Source of the DNA: Candidatus Zixiibacteriota bacterium
Lineage (GTDB): Bacteria; Zixibacteria; MSB-5A5; GN15; FEB-12
DNA length: 64,000 nt
Direction of reading: 5' to 3'
Assembly: GCA_040752815.1 (NCBI GenBank)
Contig: JBFMGC010000010.1
Span: 1 to 64,000 of the forward strand
The stretch's first letter is position 1. Every line of letters starts with the position of its first letter. The notes beneath the pieces were generated by a model. The model did no database searches, had not been told where the DNA came from, and worked only from the letters and a program-made list of their open reading frames with translations. Shown here in pieces: positions 16,227 through 25,915 of the stretch. Both the position numbers and the translations under genes were made by a program.

Positions 16227-17755
16227 CAGCGCGAACCTCCGAACCGGCGCAGGGCGTGGCCGCGATAGAAGCGTGTCCAGCCCGAAGCTGTCGTGGGGGC
16301 GGCGGGGTCAGACAAGGAAATCCGCCGCTCGGTGATCATCCGGTCGACGGCCGCGGCGAGCGCGGCGGTCTCGAGCAGGGAGTCATCGTGTGTGCTGTAG
16401 TCGTTTTCCGGGTACTCTTCCTGGAGAAACCCGGTTGAGAAGTCCCCCCTGATGAAACGCTCATTCTGAAGTATGGCGCGATGAAAACTGATAGTCGATT
16501 TGACGCCGGAGATATTGTACTCCTCGAGCGCCCGCCGGGTGCGAGAGAGTGCCTCGACCCGGTCCCGCCCCCAAACTACTAACTTGGCGATCATCGGATC
16601 ATAGTAGATCGGAATCTCCGAATGCACGACCACCCCGGAATCTACCCGCACCCCCGGCCCAGCGGGAATGCGGTAATTGTACAACGTGCCGGTGCTGGGC
16701 ATAAACCCGGCATCGGGATCCTCGGCGTAGACACGGCACTCGATTGCGTGGCCCCGAATCTGGATATCCTCCTGCCTCAGGCGAAGCGCGTGTCCCTCGG
16801 CAACGGCAATCTGCTCTTTGACCAGATCGATCCCGGTGACCATCTCGGTGACCGGATGCTCCACCTGCAGGCGGGTGTTGACTTCGAGGAAGTAGAACGA
16901 CAAATCCGGATCGACCAGGAATTCAACCGTGCCGGCGCCAACATATCCACTCGCCCTGGCGATACTCACCGCGGCATCGCCCATCCGCTTCCGGAGATCG
17001 TCGGTCATGACCACCGATGGCGATTCCTCAATGACTTTCTGATGCCGCCGCTGGATAGAACATTCGCGTTCGCCCAGATGAATGCCGTTGCCGTACTGAT
17101 CGCACAGGATCTGGATTTCGATGTGCCGGGGCCCGTCGAGATACTTCTCCAGAAACACGCGGCCATCGCCGAACGCGGCTTGTGCCTCGCGGCTGGCGGT
17201 GGCGAGTGCCTCCGCGAACGCTTCAGCGGACTCGACCACCCGCATACCCTTGCCGCCGCCGCCGGCCGCGGCCTTGACCAGTATAGGATAGCCGGCCTGT
17301 GCGCCGAACAGTTGCGCCGTGCTGAGATCTTTCGGGCCGATATCGGTCCCCGGCACCACCGGCAGGCCGGCCTTTAACGCCATAGCGCGCGCCTCAAGTT
17401 TGTCGCCCAGCAAACGGACCGTCTCCGCTTTGGGCCCGATGAAGATGATCCCCTCGTCGGCGCAGCGCTGCGCGAATTCGGCGTTCTCCGCGAGAAAACC
17501 GTAGCCGGGATGGATGGCGTCGGCACCGGACTGTTTGGCGGCGGCGATGATGTTGTCGATTACAAGATAACTCTGGGTCGACGGCGACGGTCCCACGTAG
17601 TAGGCCTCATCGGCGACGCGCACGTGGAAGGCGGTGCGGTCGCAGTCGGAGAAGACCGCCACCGACCTAATCCCCAGGTCCTGGCAGGCGCGGATTATCC
17701 TGACGGCGATTTCGCCGCGATTGGCGATGAGGATTTTCCTGATCGGCGTGGGCAT
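16226..17755 (-). CDS. accC: Biotin carboxylase subunit (acetyl/propionyl-CoA carboxylase)
   Basis: 509 residues. It has the biotin carboxylase N-terminal fold (KILIANRGEIAVRIIRAC), an ATP-grasp domain with the glycine-rich lid KAAAGGGGKGMRVV (161-174), ECSIQRRHQKVIEESPS, and the catalytic EVNTRLQVEHPVTEMVTGIDLVKEQI. The C-terminal domain follows (GHAIECRVYAEDP). It carboxylates biotin on BCCP with ATP and bicarbonate. It is about 60 residues longer than E. coli AccC, as usual in propionyl-CoA carboxylase clusters. Its place between pccB and BCCP genes points to propionyl-CoA as substrate rather than a fatty-acid-synthesis role. Confidence 0.93.
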   Translation of the reverse strand: MPTPIRKILIANRGEIAVRIIRACQDLGIRSVAVFSDCDRTAFHVRVADEAYYVGPSPSTQSYLVIDNIIAAAKQSGADAIHPGYGFLAENAEFAQRCADEGIIFIGPKAETVRLLGDKLEARAMALKAGLPVVPGTDIGPKDLSTAQLFGAQAGYPILVKAAAGGGGKGMRVVESAEAFAEALATASREAQAAFGDGRVFLEKYLDGPRHIEIQILCDQYGNGIHLGERECSIQRRHQKVIEESPSVVMTDDLRKRMGDAAVSIARASGYVGAGTVEFLVDPDLSFYFLEVNTRLQVEHPVTEMVTGIDLVKEQIAVAEGHALRLRQEDIQIRGHAIECRVYAEDPDAGFMPSTGTLYNYRIPAGPGVRVDSGVVVHSEIPIYYDPMIAKLVVWGRDRVEALSRTRRALEEYNISGVKSTISFHRAILQNERFIRGDFSTGFLQEEYPENDYSTHDDSLLETAALAAAVDRMITERRISLSDPAAPTTASGWTRFYRGHALRRFGGSR

Positions 17756-17774
17756 AATTGGACTACGCCGCCCC

Positions 17775-19325
17775 CTATAACGGTATATTCCCGTGCTTCT
17801 TCGGCGGGTTGGCGTCTTTCTTGGTCGTGAGCATCTCGAACGCGCGAATGAGACGCGGCCGCGTTGACATCGGCTCGATCACGTCGTCAACATACCCCCG
17901 CGCCGCCGCTACAAACGGATTGGCGAACTTCTCCCGGTATTCCTCGGTCTTGCGCTGCGTTTCGGCCTCCGGATCGGGGGCGTCGGCAATGTCCTTCTTG
18001 AAGATAATCTCCACCGCCCCTTTCGGCCCCATGACCGCAATTTCCGCAGTCGGCCATGCGTAGTTCATATCGCCGCGCACATGCTTGGAGTTCATGACGT
18101 CGTAAGCGCCGCCGTAAGCCTTGCGCGTTATAACTGTAATCTTCGGCACGGTTGCCTCACAGTAGGCATAGAGCAGCTTCGCGCCATTCTTGATAATGCC
18201 GCCGTGCTCCTGATCGACCCCGGGCATGAAGCCGGGGACATCCTCGAATGTCAGCAGCGGAATGTTGAAACAATCACAGAAGCGAATGAAGCGCGCTCCC
18301 TTGGCCGAGGAGTTAATATCCAGCACGCCCGCCATGACCGCCGGTTGATTAGCGACAATACCGATCGATCGCCCACCCAGCCGCGCAAATCCGACCACGA
18401 TATTCTGCGCGAATTCCTCGTGCACTTCGAAAAAGGTCCCTTCGTCCACGACGAGTCTGATAACGTCTTTTATATCGTACGGTTGGTTGGGATTGTCAGG
18501 AATAATCTGGTTCAGGGCCTCGGCCTCGCGGTCGGGAGGATCGTTGGTCGGCACCCAAGGTGGATCTTCACAATTGTTCTGCGGAATGTAGCTGACCAGC
18601 CGTTTGAGTTTATCGATTACGTCCGCCTCGTTCTCACAGGCGAAATGCGCCACGCCCGACTTGGAGGCGTGCACCATCGCGCCCCCCAACTCCTCTGATG
18701 TCACCTGTTCGTGGGTTACCGTCTTGACAACGTTTGGGCCGGTGACGAACATGTACGACGTACCTTTGGTCATTAAGACGAAATCGGTGATGGCGGGGCT
18801 GTAGACCGCGCCGCCGGCACACGGGCCGAGGATAGCCGAAATCTGCGGGATGACCCCCGAGGCCAGCGTGTTGAGCAGAAAGATATCCGCGTATCCGCCG
18901 AGCGAGACCACCCCCTCCTGAATGCGCGCGCCGCCGGAGTCGTTCAAGCCGATCACCGGCGCACCCACTTTCATCGCCATCTTCATGATCTTGCAGACTT
19001 TTTCGGCGTGCGCCTCGGAAAGCGAGCCGCCGAACACGGTGAAATCCTGCGAGAAGATGTACACGAGGCGGCCGTGAATTTTGCCGCAGCCGGTGACCAC
19101 ACCGTCACCGAGTACTCTCTTTTCCGCCAGGCCGAAATCGCTCGAACGGTGCGTGACAAACGTATCGAACTCTTCGAACGAATTGGGATCGACCAGCAGC
19201 TCGATCCGCTCCCGCGCGGTCAGCTTGCCTTTCTTGTGCTGGTCGTCAATCCGGTCCTGCCCGCCGCCCAGCCTGGCGCGCGAGCGCATGGCCTCGAGAT
19301 ACTCGAGCTTCTCCTTGAGAGACAT
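17775..19325 (-). CDS. pccB: Propionyl-CoA carboxylase carboxyltransferase (beta) subunit
   Basis: 516 residues from ATG 19325, chosen for AGGAGACAAGGA just upstream; the frame open to 19433 begins inside the MBL gene. It has N- and C-terminal crotonase-fold domains: [80 protein letters not shown] and [16 protein letters not shown]. The length and the acyl-CoA oxyanion glycine motifs match PccB/MmdA proteins. With no decarboxylase membrane subunits nearby and a biotin carboxylase next door, a carboxylase is favoured over sodium-pumping methylmalonyl-CoA decarboxylase. Confidence 0.93.
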   Translation of the reverse strand: MSLKEKLEYLEAMRSRARLGGGQDRIDDQHKKGKLTARERIELLVDPNSFEEFDTFVTHRSSDFGLAEKRVLGDGVVTGCGKIHGRLVYIFSQDFTVFGGSLSEAHAEKVCKIMKMAMKVGAPVIGLNDSGGARIQEGVVSLGGYADIFLLNTLASGVIPQISAILGPCAGGAVYSPAITDFVLMTKGTSYMFVTGPNVVKTVTHEQVTSEELGGAMVHASKSGVAHFACENEADVIDKLKRLVSYIPQNNCEDPPWVPTNDPPDREAEALNQIIPDNPNQPYDIKDVIRLVVDEGTFFEVHEEFAQNIVVGFARLGGRSIGIVANQPAVMAGVLDINSSAKGARFIRFCDCFNIPLLTFEDVPGFMPGVDQEHGGIIKNGAKLLYAYCEATVPKITVITRKAYGGAYDVMNSKHVRGDMNYAWPTAEIAVMGPKGAVEIIFKKDIADAPDPEAETQRKTEEYREKFANPFVAAARGYVDDVIEPMSTRPRLIRAFEMLTTKKDANPPKKHGNIPL

Positions 19326-19338
19326 GTATCCTTGTCTC

Positions 19339-20196
19339 CTATGATTTACGTCGGCCGGTTTTTTCGTCGATCGCGTGCGCAATGAGTTTGCCCTCGTGCT
19401 CGGTGAATTCCGCCAGCGGCGCCTCGATATCATGGTCGAATGCCATGATCACGCCCTTATCGACAATCCGCTTGAGTGCCTCGCGTTTGACCGCCATGGT
19501 TTCGCGGGGCACGAGGTCGGTCGCGGGCACAAACGCGACTCGCATATGATGCCGCGACGGAAAGATATCGGCGTAATAAAAGAGCTTCTTTCCCTCGGAT
19601 TCGATTTCGAGCGCGAAATGATCCTCGGTGTGTCCGCCGGTGCACACCGCCCTGATTCCCGGAAACAACTCGGTGTCCTGGTCAATAAACTGCACCTGCC
19701 CAGCTTGCTCGAGCGGCAATAGTCGTTCCGGGATGTAAACTGCCGACGTGCGTTCATCCGGATGCGTGGCCGCTTCCCATTCATCGCGATTGATGATGAA
19801 CCGGGCGTTCTTGAAGCGGGGATTGAGTTTATCCCCGTCGCGTTTTACCACACCGCCGCAATGATCGGTGTGCAGGTGGGTGAGGATGACAACGTCGATA
19901 TCATCCGGGGCCAGCCCCAGCGATTTGAGACCCGGCTCCAGGTTTGATACCCCGTCGGTGTTGTATACTTTCTTCTCGCGGCCGGTGAGGGCGTCGCCCA
20001 GGCCGATATCGAATATCATGTTCTTGCCGTGCGCCTTGAGCACGAACAGATTAGTGACCATCGAAATCATGTTGTTGTTATCCGATGGCCACAACTTATC
20101 CCACATCACTTTGGGGATGACGCCGAACATCGTACCCCCGTCGAGCTTAAAATGCTGCTCGACGAAGGTACGGATTTCAAACTGTCCTAGTTTCAT
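19339..20196 (-). CDS. MBL-fold metallo-hydrolase in acyl-CoA operon
   Basis: 285 residues with the metallo-beta-lactamase motif [14 protein letters not shown], a later zinc histidine in [24 protein letters not shown] and [10 protein letters not shown]. The architecture resembles lactonases and thioesterase-like hydrolases, including AHL lactonase relatives. Its ATG shares a base with the acyl-CoA dehydrogenase stop (TAATG) and pccB follows 13 bases after its stop, so it is firmly part of the operon. A role in hydrolysing an acyl-CoA or a lactone side product is possible but unproven. Confidence 0.85.
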   Translation of the reverse strand: MKLGQFEIRTFVEQHFKLDGGTMFGVIPKVMWDKLWPSDNNNMISMVTNLFVLKAHGKNMIFDIGLGDALTGREKKVYNTDGVSNLEPGLKSLGLAPDDIDVVILTHLHTDHCGGVVKRDGDKLNPRFKNARFIINRDEWEAATHPDERTSAVYIPERLLPLEQAGQVQFIDQDTELFPGIRAVCTGGHTEDHFALEIESEGKKLFYYADIFPSRHHMRVAFVPATDLVPRETMAVKREALKRIVDKGVIMAFDHDIEAPLAEFTEHEGKLIAHAIDEKTGRRKS

Positions 20197-21338
20197 TAAC
20201 GTCCTATGACATTGCCGGCGATCACCAGCCGCTGGACCTCCGAGGTGCCCTCGTAGATCTCCAGCACGCGCTGGTCGCGGTAGAGCTTCTCGATCGGCGA
20301 GAACTCACCGATATAGCCGTAACCGCCGTGAATCTGCATGGCGCGGTCGGCGCAGAACCCGGACATCTCCGCGCAGAACAGCTTGGCCTGCGCCGCCTGC
20401 AGCGAGAACGGCTGGCCGGCGTCCTGAAGTTGCGCCGCCTTGTAGCAGAGCATCCGGCCCGCCTCGAGCTGTGTCGACATATCGGCGATCATCCACTGAA
20501 TCGCCTGAAGCTTGGCAATCGGCGCGCCGAACGCGATACGCTTTTTCGAATACGCCACCGACTCATCCAACATTCGCTGCGCCAGCCCGACACCCTGTGC
20601 GGCGACACCGATCCGCGCGCCGTCGAGTGTCATCATGGCGTACCGGAATCCCTTGCCGACCTCGCCCAGCAGGTTTTCTTTCGGCACCTTGACATCCTTG
20701 ATGACAATCCCGCCGGTCGTGGCGGCGCGCATGCCCATTTTGCCCTTGAGAATCCGCTTTTGCCAGCCGGGTTGGTCGGTTTCGACAATCATCGCCGACA
20801 GTTTGGGCTGGCCGTCGATACGCGTGAACAGCACCGCGATCTCGGCCACATCGCCGTGCATGATGAAAATCTTCTCGCCGTTGACCAGGTAGTGATCGCC
20901 TTTGTCAACCGCGTTAGTCTGCACGTTGGCGGCATCGGAGCCGGCGTTCGGCTCAGTCAGGACGAACGCCACCACCTTCTTGCCGGAGAGGATATCCGGA
21001 AGGTACTTCTTCTTCTGTTCGTCGCTCCCAAAATGCACGATCGGGTAGGCGGCCAGTTCGCCGACCGCACACAGCAGGCCCATCGCCGGATCGTGATAGC
21101 ACAGATCCTCGATCAAGGTGATATACTCAAGGTTTGACTTGGCCTTGCCGCCGTACTCGACCGGCGAATTGTAGCCGATATAGCCGGCCTCGCCGAACCT
21201 GCGATAGATGTCGCGCGGGAACGGGCGCGGCTCCGGCTTCTGATCCCACTCGACGGAATTGGGATAGATATATTTGTCGGCAAACGCTTTGGCTTCGTCA
21301 CGGACGGCTTGTTGTTTCGGGTCAACGTTAAACGGCAT
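20196..21338 (-). CDS. Acyl-CoA dehydrogenase
   Basis: 380 residues, the usual length. FAD/acyl-binding blocks are present: AFVLTEPNAGSDAANVQT, YLVNGEKIFIMHGDVAE, GFRYAMMTLDGARIGVAAQGVG, and the C-terminal IHGGYGYIGEFSPIEKLYRDQRVLEIYEGTSEVQRLVIA. The glutamate of YEGTSE, near residue 363, is the catalytic base in short-chain members. It oxidises acyl-CoA to enoyl-CoA with electron-transfer flavoprotein as acceptor; no etf genes are in the window. AGGAGG lies four bases before the ATG. Location beside acyl-CoA mutases suggests a short or branched substrate such as butyryl- or isobutyryl-CoA (inference). Confidence 0.92.
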   Translation of the reverse strand: MPFNVDPKQQAVRDEAKAFADKYIYPNSVEWDQKPEPRPFPRDIYRRFGEAGYIGYNSPVEYGGKAKSNLEYITLIEDLCYHDPAMGLLCAVGELAAYPIVHFGSDEQKKKYLPDILSGKKVVAFVLTEPNAGSDAANVQTNAVDKGDHYLVNGEKIFIMHGDVAEIAVLFTRIDGQPKLSAMIVETDQPGWQKRILKGKMGMRAATTGGIVIKDVKVPKENLLGEVGKGFRYAMMTLDGARIGVAAQGVGLAQRMLDESVAYSKKRIAFGAPIAKLQAIQWMIADMSTQLEAGRMLCYKAAQLQDAGQPFSLQAAQAKLFCAEMSGFCADRAMQIHGGYGYIGEFSPIEKLYRDQRVLEIYEGTSEVQRLVIAGNVIGR

Positions 21339-21376
21339 CTTTCCTCCTGAATCGTATATTCTAATGATCTTCCGTG

Positions 21377-21796
21377 CTACATAATTGGTTCGTCGCTCTT
21401 TTTCGCCTCGACTGCGCGGCGCAAGAACTCGATCGCTTCTTCGGTCGCTGCGCCGGGCGTGAATATCTTGGCCACCCCCATCTTCTCGAGTTCCTCTTTG
21501 TCTTCGTCAGGTATGATCCCCCCGCCGAACAGAAGCATGTCGTCGGCGCCGCGCTTCTTCATTTCGTCGAGAATGGCCGGAAACAGGGTCATGTGCGCAC
21601 CGGATAGAATCGAAATGCCGATCGCATCGACATCTTCCTGCACGGCGGCATCCACGACCATCTCGGGGGTTTGGCGAAGGCCGGTGTAGATGACCTCGAA
21701 ACCGGCGTCGCGAAAGGCCGCGGCGATAACTTTGATGCCACGGTCATGCCCGTCAAGTCCGGGCTTCGCTAAGAGGACTCTGATTTTTTTGGACAT
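21377..21796 (-). CDS. B12-binding small subunit of acyl-CoA mutase
   Basis: 139 residues, a stand-alone cobalamin-binding Rossmann domain. The signature DGHDRG (Asp15, His17, Gly20) provides the lower axial histidine to cobalt, followed by GISILSGAH and [11 protein letters not shown], which cradle the nucleotide tail. Such domains pair with separate catalytic chains. Two candidate partners are in this locus, the chains at 21851-23554 and 14133-15704, so it may be shared. It starts 54 bases after the nearer mutase chain with no clear ribosome site. Confidence 0.93.
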   Translation of the reverse strand: MSKKIRVLLAKPGLDGHDRGIKVIAAAFRDAGFEVIYTGLRQTPEMVVDAAVQEDVDAIGISILSGAHMTLFPAILDEMKKRGADDMLLFGGGIIPDEDKEELEKMGVAKIFTPGAATEEAIEFLRRAVEAKKSDEPIM

Positions 21797-21850
21797 AAGT
21801 ATTTAGCTCAATACGTCAATGGAACATTTCGACATCCGCGCAGGTCCGAT

Positions 21851-23554
21851 CTACGACACCTGCATCGCTGACTGGCTCTCCGACCACTCGCCCCAGACCT
21901 TGCGCAAGACGTCGCACAGTTCACCGACGCTCGCGTACACCCGCACGCAATCCAGAATCGCCGGGAACGTGTTGCCGGTACCGGAGGCAACATCGCGGAG
22001 CTTGTTCAGCGCCGCCTGCACTTTGGCGAGGTCGCGCTCGGCCTTGATCTTTTTGCAGAACTTCACCTGGGACAGCTCGGTCTCACGGTCGATCTTGAGC
22101 ACCGGGATTTCGACCTGCTCGTTTTCGAGTATGTAGTCGTTCACGCCGACCACGATCCGTTCTTTCTTCTCGATCTCGCGCTGATAGCGATAGGCCGAGC
22201 GGGCGATCTCCCGCTGAAAATAACCGTCTTCGATAGCCTCGAACACCCCGCCGCGCTCTTCGATCTCGGCAAAAATCTTCTCGGCCTCAGCTTCCATCTG
22301 GTCGGTCAGCGCCTCGACAAACCATGACCCGCCCAGTGGGTCAACCGTGTTCGGCGCGCCGGTTTCATAGGCGATAATCTGCTGCGTGCGGAGGGCTATC
22401 CGCGCCGCCTTGTCGCTCGGAAGCGCCAGCGTTTCGTCCATCGAGTTCGTGTGCAATGACTGCGTGCCACCCAGCACCGCCGAGAGCGCCTGCAGCGCCA
22501 CACGGGCGATATTTATCTCCGGCTGCTGCGCAGTCAGAGACACACCAGCGGTTTGAGTGTGGAATCGAAGCAGCCAGCTTCTTTCATCTTTGGCCCGGTA
22601 TTTGTCGCGCATCCGCCTGGCGTAGATCCGTCGCGCCGCGCGATACTTGGCGATCTCCTCGAAGAAATCCGAATGCGCATTGAAAAAGAACGACAACCTC
22701 GGCGCGAATTCATCGACATCCTGCCCGGCCGCGATCGCGGATTCGATATACTGGAAACCATCGGCCAGGGTGAACGCTAACTCCTGCGAGGCGGTGGCCC
22801 CCGCCTCGCGGATGTGATAGCCGGAAATCGAAATCGTATTGTACTGAGGAACATGCTTGGTGCAGTAGGCCATCATGTCGGTGATCAGCCGCACCGAGGG
22901 TCTCGGTGGGAAGATATACTCTTTCTGCGCGATATACTCTTTGAGAATGTCGTTCTGTAACGTTCCCCTCACCTGAGTGAAGGGCACACCCTGCTTCTCG
23001 GCCACCGCCAGATACATCGCAAGCAGGATCGATGCCGGCGAGTTGATGGTCATCGATGTTGACACTTTGCCGAGATCGATACCGTCGAAAATGATCTCCA
23101 TATCGGCTAAAGTGTCGACCGCCACGCCGCATTTGCCGACCTCGCCGAGCGAGCGGGGGTGATCGGAGTCGTAGCCCATCAGGGTGGGCAGGTCGAACGC
23201 GGTCGAAAGGCCGGTCCCCCCCTCTTTGAGGAGCATGTGAAAACGCTGGTTGGTCTGGCGGGGAGTGCCCATGCCGGCGAACTGGCGCATGGTCCAGAGG
23301 CGGGTGCGGTACATGGTGTGGTGCACGCCGCGGGTGTACGGGAATTCTCCGGGAAGGCCGATGTGATCCCAGTAAAACGACTCCTGATTTGCGCCCTTAA
23401 GTGATTGTGGCGTATAGAGTTCGTCGATATCGACCCCTGAAACGGTAAAGAACCGGGGCATCGACTTTCGGACGCGGCTTCTGGCCGCATTCTGATCCCA
23501 GGTTTTGAGTCGTTCGTTGAGCTTGTCCAGGTGCTTCTTATCGAACATCGCCAT
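21851..23554 (-). CDS. Acyl-CoA mutase large chain, isobutyryl-CoA-mutase-like active site
   Basis: 567 residues of the methylmalonyl-CoA mutase catalytic-chain family, without a B12 domain. The specificity positions differ from the paralogue at 14133-15704. In FTRG...WTMRQFAGMGT residue 92 is Phe instead of Tyr89, and in NDILKEYIAQKEYIFPP residue 210 is Gln instead of the carboxylate-binding Arg207. Phe/Gln is the isobutyryl-CoA mutase pair. Residue 119 is Ala, not the Asp of 2-hydroxyisobutyryl-CoA mutase. A non-carboxylated acyl-CoA substrate is therefore predicted. It is the first gene of the ten-gene locus, next to the B12 subunit and an acyl-CoA dehydrogenase. Confidence 0.88.
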   Translation of the reverse strand: MAMFDKKHLDKLNERLKTWDQNAARSRVRKSMPRFFTVSGVDIDELYTPQSLKGANQESFYWDHIGLPGEFPYTRGVHHTMYRTRLWTMRQFAGMGTPRQTNQRFHMLLKEGGTGLSTAFDLPTLMGYDSDHPRSLGEVGKCGVAVDTLADMEIIFDGIDLGKVSTSMTINSPASILLAMYLAVAEKQGVPFTQVRGTLQNDILKEYIAQKEYIFPPRPSVRLITDMMAYCTKHVPQYNTISISGYHIREAGATASQELAFTLADGFQYIESAIAAGQDVDEFAPRLSFFFNAHSDFFEEIAKYRAARRIYARRMRDKYRAKDERSWLLRFHTQTAGVSLTAQQPEINIARVALQALSAVLGGTQSLHTNSMDETLALPSDKAARIALRTQQIIAYETGAPNTVDPLGGSWFVEALTDQMEAEAEKIFAEIEERGGVFEAIEDGYFQREIARSAYRYQREIEKKERIVVGVNDYILENEQVEIPVLKIDRETELSQVKFCKKIKAERDLAKVQAALNKLRDVASGTGNTFPAILDCVRVYASVGELCDVLRKVWGEWSESQSAMQVS

Positions 23555-23774
23555 GGTTCTCCTGACCGGTCAGACCGGCAACAATAATAGAAACGGCAGT
23601 CAAAAGCAAGCAGGTGACATGGCAGCGCCCCTTCGACAAGGACAGGCCCTTGGTGGTTCTGCCATGACCTGGATTCGCAGAACCACTCCGCCGAAGAGGC
23701 GAAGGGTTCTGCGCTACGAGAAACTGTGATGCAGTAGGTCAGGCCGACTCGCGGCCTGACAACCAACCAAATTT
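23555..23774. other. Gap between lepA and the mutase operon, repeats only
   Basis: No gene is visible. The segment 23640-23730 has inverted pieces GGTGGTTCTGC and GCAGAACCACT and GAGGCGAAGGGTTCTGC, similar to sequence near 3870-3920. The mutase-operon promoter is expected here, but I cannot place one, and I see no cobalamin riboswitch core. Confidence 0.5.
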
Positions 23775-25577
23775 CTACCGCTCCACCTGCAGCGCGGCCA
23801 GGAAGGCCTCCTGAGGGATCTCCACGCTGCCGATCTGCTTCATCCGCTTCTTGCCCGCCTTCTGGTTCTCGAGCAGCTTTCTCTTGCGCGTAATATCGCC
23901 GCCGTAGCAGCGGGCGGTCACGTTCTTGCGCAGCGGTCGGATACTCGCGCGGCTGATAATACGGCTGCCGATCGCCGCCTGTATCACTACCTCGAACATC
24001 TGACGAGGGATCAATTGGCGCAGTTTCTCGCACAGCTTGAGACCGTAGTTGTACGCCTGGTCACGATGAATGACCACGGACAGGGCATCGACAGAGTCCC
24101 CGTTGACGAGAATGTCGAGTTTGACCAAGCTGGAGCGGCGATAATACGGCAGGCCGTAATCAAACGACGCATAGCCACGGGTGATTGACTTGAGTTTGTC
24201 ATAGAAATCGAAAATGATCTCGGTCAGCGGAAACGCGAAAGTAAGGCTCACTCTCGTCGGCGAAAGATACTCGGTGTTCTTGTACTCGCCGCGACGGTCT
24301 GACGCCAGCTTCATGATCGCGCCGATATACTCCGCCGGCATGATGATCTGGCCGTCCACAAACGGCTCCTTGATGTACTCGATCAAACCTGGCGGTGGCA
24401 TTTTGGCCGGGTTGTCGACCACGGTCAACTCACCCTTCTTGCCGTAGACGTGGTTTTCGACACTCGGAACGGTATTGACTGTTGTCTGTCCGAACTCCCG
24501 CGCCAATCGTTCGGTGACAATCTCCATGTGCAGCAGTCCGAGAAAGCCGACTCGAAATCCGAACCCGAGGGCCGCCGACGATTCCGGCTCGAACGAGAGC
24601 GACGAGTCGTTAAGCCGGAGTTTCTCGAGCGCGTCGCGAAGCTGGCCGAAATCCTCGGCCACTGCCGGATAGATACCTGCGAAAACCATGGGTTTCACGT
24701 TGATGAATCCGGGTAGCGCGGTTTCTGCCGGTCGCGCGGCAGTTGTAACTGTGTCTCCTATCTTCGTGTCCTGTACGCGACGAATGGACGCAAAGAAGTA
24801 CCCTACTTCTCCGGCGTGGAGTTCCTGAAGAGGCATCGGTTCAAGGCGAAGAAATCCCAACTCATCGACTTCATACACATTGTCATTGGAGAAGAACCTG
24901 ACCTTGTCGCCGCGGCGCAACGTACCCTGCATCACTCGGATGACCGGCATCGCACCACGATAACAGTCGAACACCGAATCGAACACCATCGCCTGGAGCG
25001 GCGCGTCCGGGTCACCCTTCGGAGGCGGAATGACCTGCACGATTCGTTCGAGCAGTTCGCCGATACCCCTCCCTTCTTTGGCCGATACGAGCAGCACCTC
25101 GTCGGGCTTGCAGCCGATCAATTCCACCAGGCCGTTCCGGACCGATTCCGGATCGGCGTTGGGGAGGTCGATCTTGTTGATGACCGGCAGAATTTCGAGA
25201 TCGTTCTCCATGGCCAGGTAAAGATTGGATAAAGTCTGAGCCTCGATCCCCTGCGAGGCATCGACAACGAGTATCGCCCCCTCGCACGCCGCCAGCGACC
25301 GGCTGACCTCATACGTGAAATCGACATGGCCGGGGGTATCGATCAGATTGAACTGGTATTTGTCGCCGTTGCGGGCCGAGTAAATGAGCCGGATGGCATG
25401 AGCCTTGATCGTGATACCCCGCTCCTGTTCCAGGTCCATAGAATCGAGCACCTGCGCCCGCATCTGGCGTGCGCCGAGAGTGTGGGTGGTTTCGAGCAGA
25501 CGATCGGCCAGAGTCGATTTACCATGATCGATATGGGCGATAATCGAAAAATTGCGGATGTGTTTCAAATCGTACAT
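23775..25577 (-). CDS. lepA: Elongation factor 4 (LepA)
   Basis: 600 residues, the standard LepA length. The GTPase motifs are [13 protein letters not shown] (G1), RGITIKAH (G2), DTPGHVDF (G3) and NKIDLP (G4). The LepA-specific C-terminal domain is seen in the end ([26 protein letters not shown]), rich in basic residues for ribosome contact. LepA back-translocates or remodels stalled ribosomes and helps 30S assembly; it acts in the cytoplasm and at the membrane. There is a 338-base gap to cdaA upstream. Confidence 0.97.
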   Translation of the reverse strand: MYDLKHIRNFSIIAHIDHGKSTLADRLLETTHTLGARQMRAQVLDSMDLEQERGITIKAHAIRLIYSARNGDKYQFNLIDTPGHVDFTYEVSRSLAACEGAILVVDASQGIEAQTLSNLYLAMENDLEILPVINKIDLPNADPESVRNGLVELIGCKPDEVLLVSAKEGRGIGELLERIVQVIPPPKGDPDAPLQAMVFDSVFDCYRGAMPVIRVMQGTLRRGDKVRFFSNDNVYEVDELGFLRLEPMPLQELHAGEVGYFFASIRRVQDTKIGDTVTTAARPAETALPGFINVKPMVFAGIYPAVAEDFGQLRDALEKLRLNDSSLSFEPESSAALGFGFRVGFLGLLHMEIVTERLAREFGQTTVNTVPSVENHVYGKKGELTVVDNPAKMPPPGLIEYIKEPFVDGQIIMPAEYIGAIMKLASDRRGEYKNTEYLSPTRVSLTFAFPLTEIIFDFYDKLKSITRGYASFDYGLPYYRRSSLVKLDILVNGDSVDALSVVIHRDQAYNYGLKLCEKLRQLIPRQMFEVVIQAAIGSRIISRASIRPLRKNVTARCYGGDITRKRKLLENQKAGKKRMKQIGSVEIPQEAFLAALQVER

Positions 25578-25915
25578 CGGTTCTCTGCTACGTCCACCAG
25601 CTCATCGGCCTTTCGCCGACCCATAACGCCAATCTACACAAGGCCGGCGCCAAGTCAAACGGTGGCCCACCCTCTTGCGGGTGGGGTGCAATCACCGCGG
25701 GTGGCCTCCCATTTGCGGCCGGTGACCCACCACCGTGGTAGGGCTGGTACTCCAACAACTGATATTTGCTGATTCCGTGCGCGACCCGCCGACGGCGGGT
25801 CCTCGTCTGCCCGTGTATCGAAGAAGGATCTGGAAGGGGCAGACCGGGAGGTCTGCCGCGCACGAGTACTCACGCAGAGGGGTGGACAGGAGGTCTGCCG
25901 CCCACAACCATGTCC
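25578..25915. other. Gene-free region with family B palindrome
   Basis: Between cdaA and lepA there is no convincing gene. A family B palindrome lies at 25660-25685, followed by related fragments (GGTGGCCTCCC, GGTGACCCACCACC), and two more inverted pieces around 25838-25905 (GGCAGACC...GGAGGTCTGCCGC repeated as GGAGGTCTGCCGCCC). The frames across it are composed of these repeats. Confidence 0.6.
25660..25685. repeat. Dispersed palindrome, family B copy 2
   Basis: Matches 34154-34179 over 26 bases apart from one substitution in the left arm (CTC for CGC before TTGCGGG). Confidence 0.85.

Noticed and set aside
17775-19325. Sodium-pumping methylmalonyl-CoA decarboxylase
   Set aside because: The carboxyltransferase resembles MmdA, but the biotin carboxylase gene is adjacent and no membrane beta subunit is present, so a carboxylase is preferred.
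23555-23774. Cobalamin riboswitch upstream of the mutase operon
   Set aside because: No B12-box-like conserved core was visible; the segment is occupied by inverted repeats.
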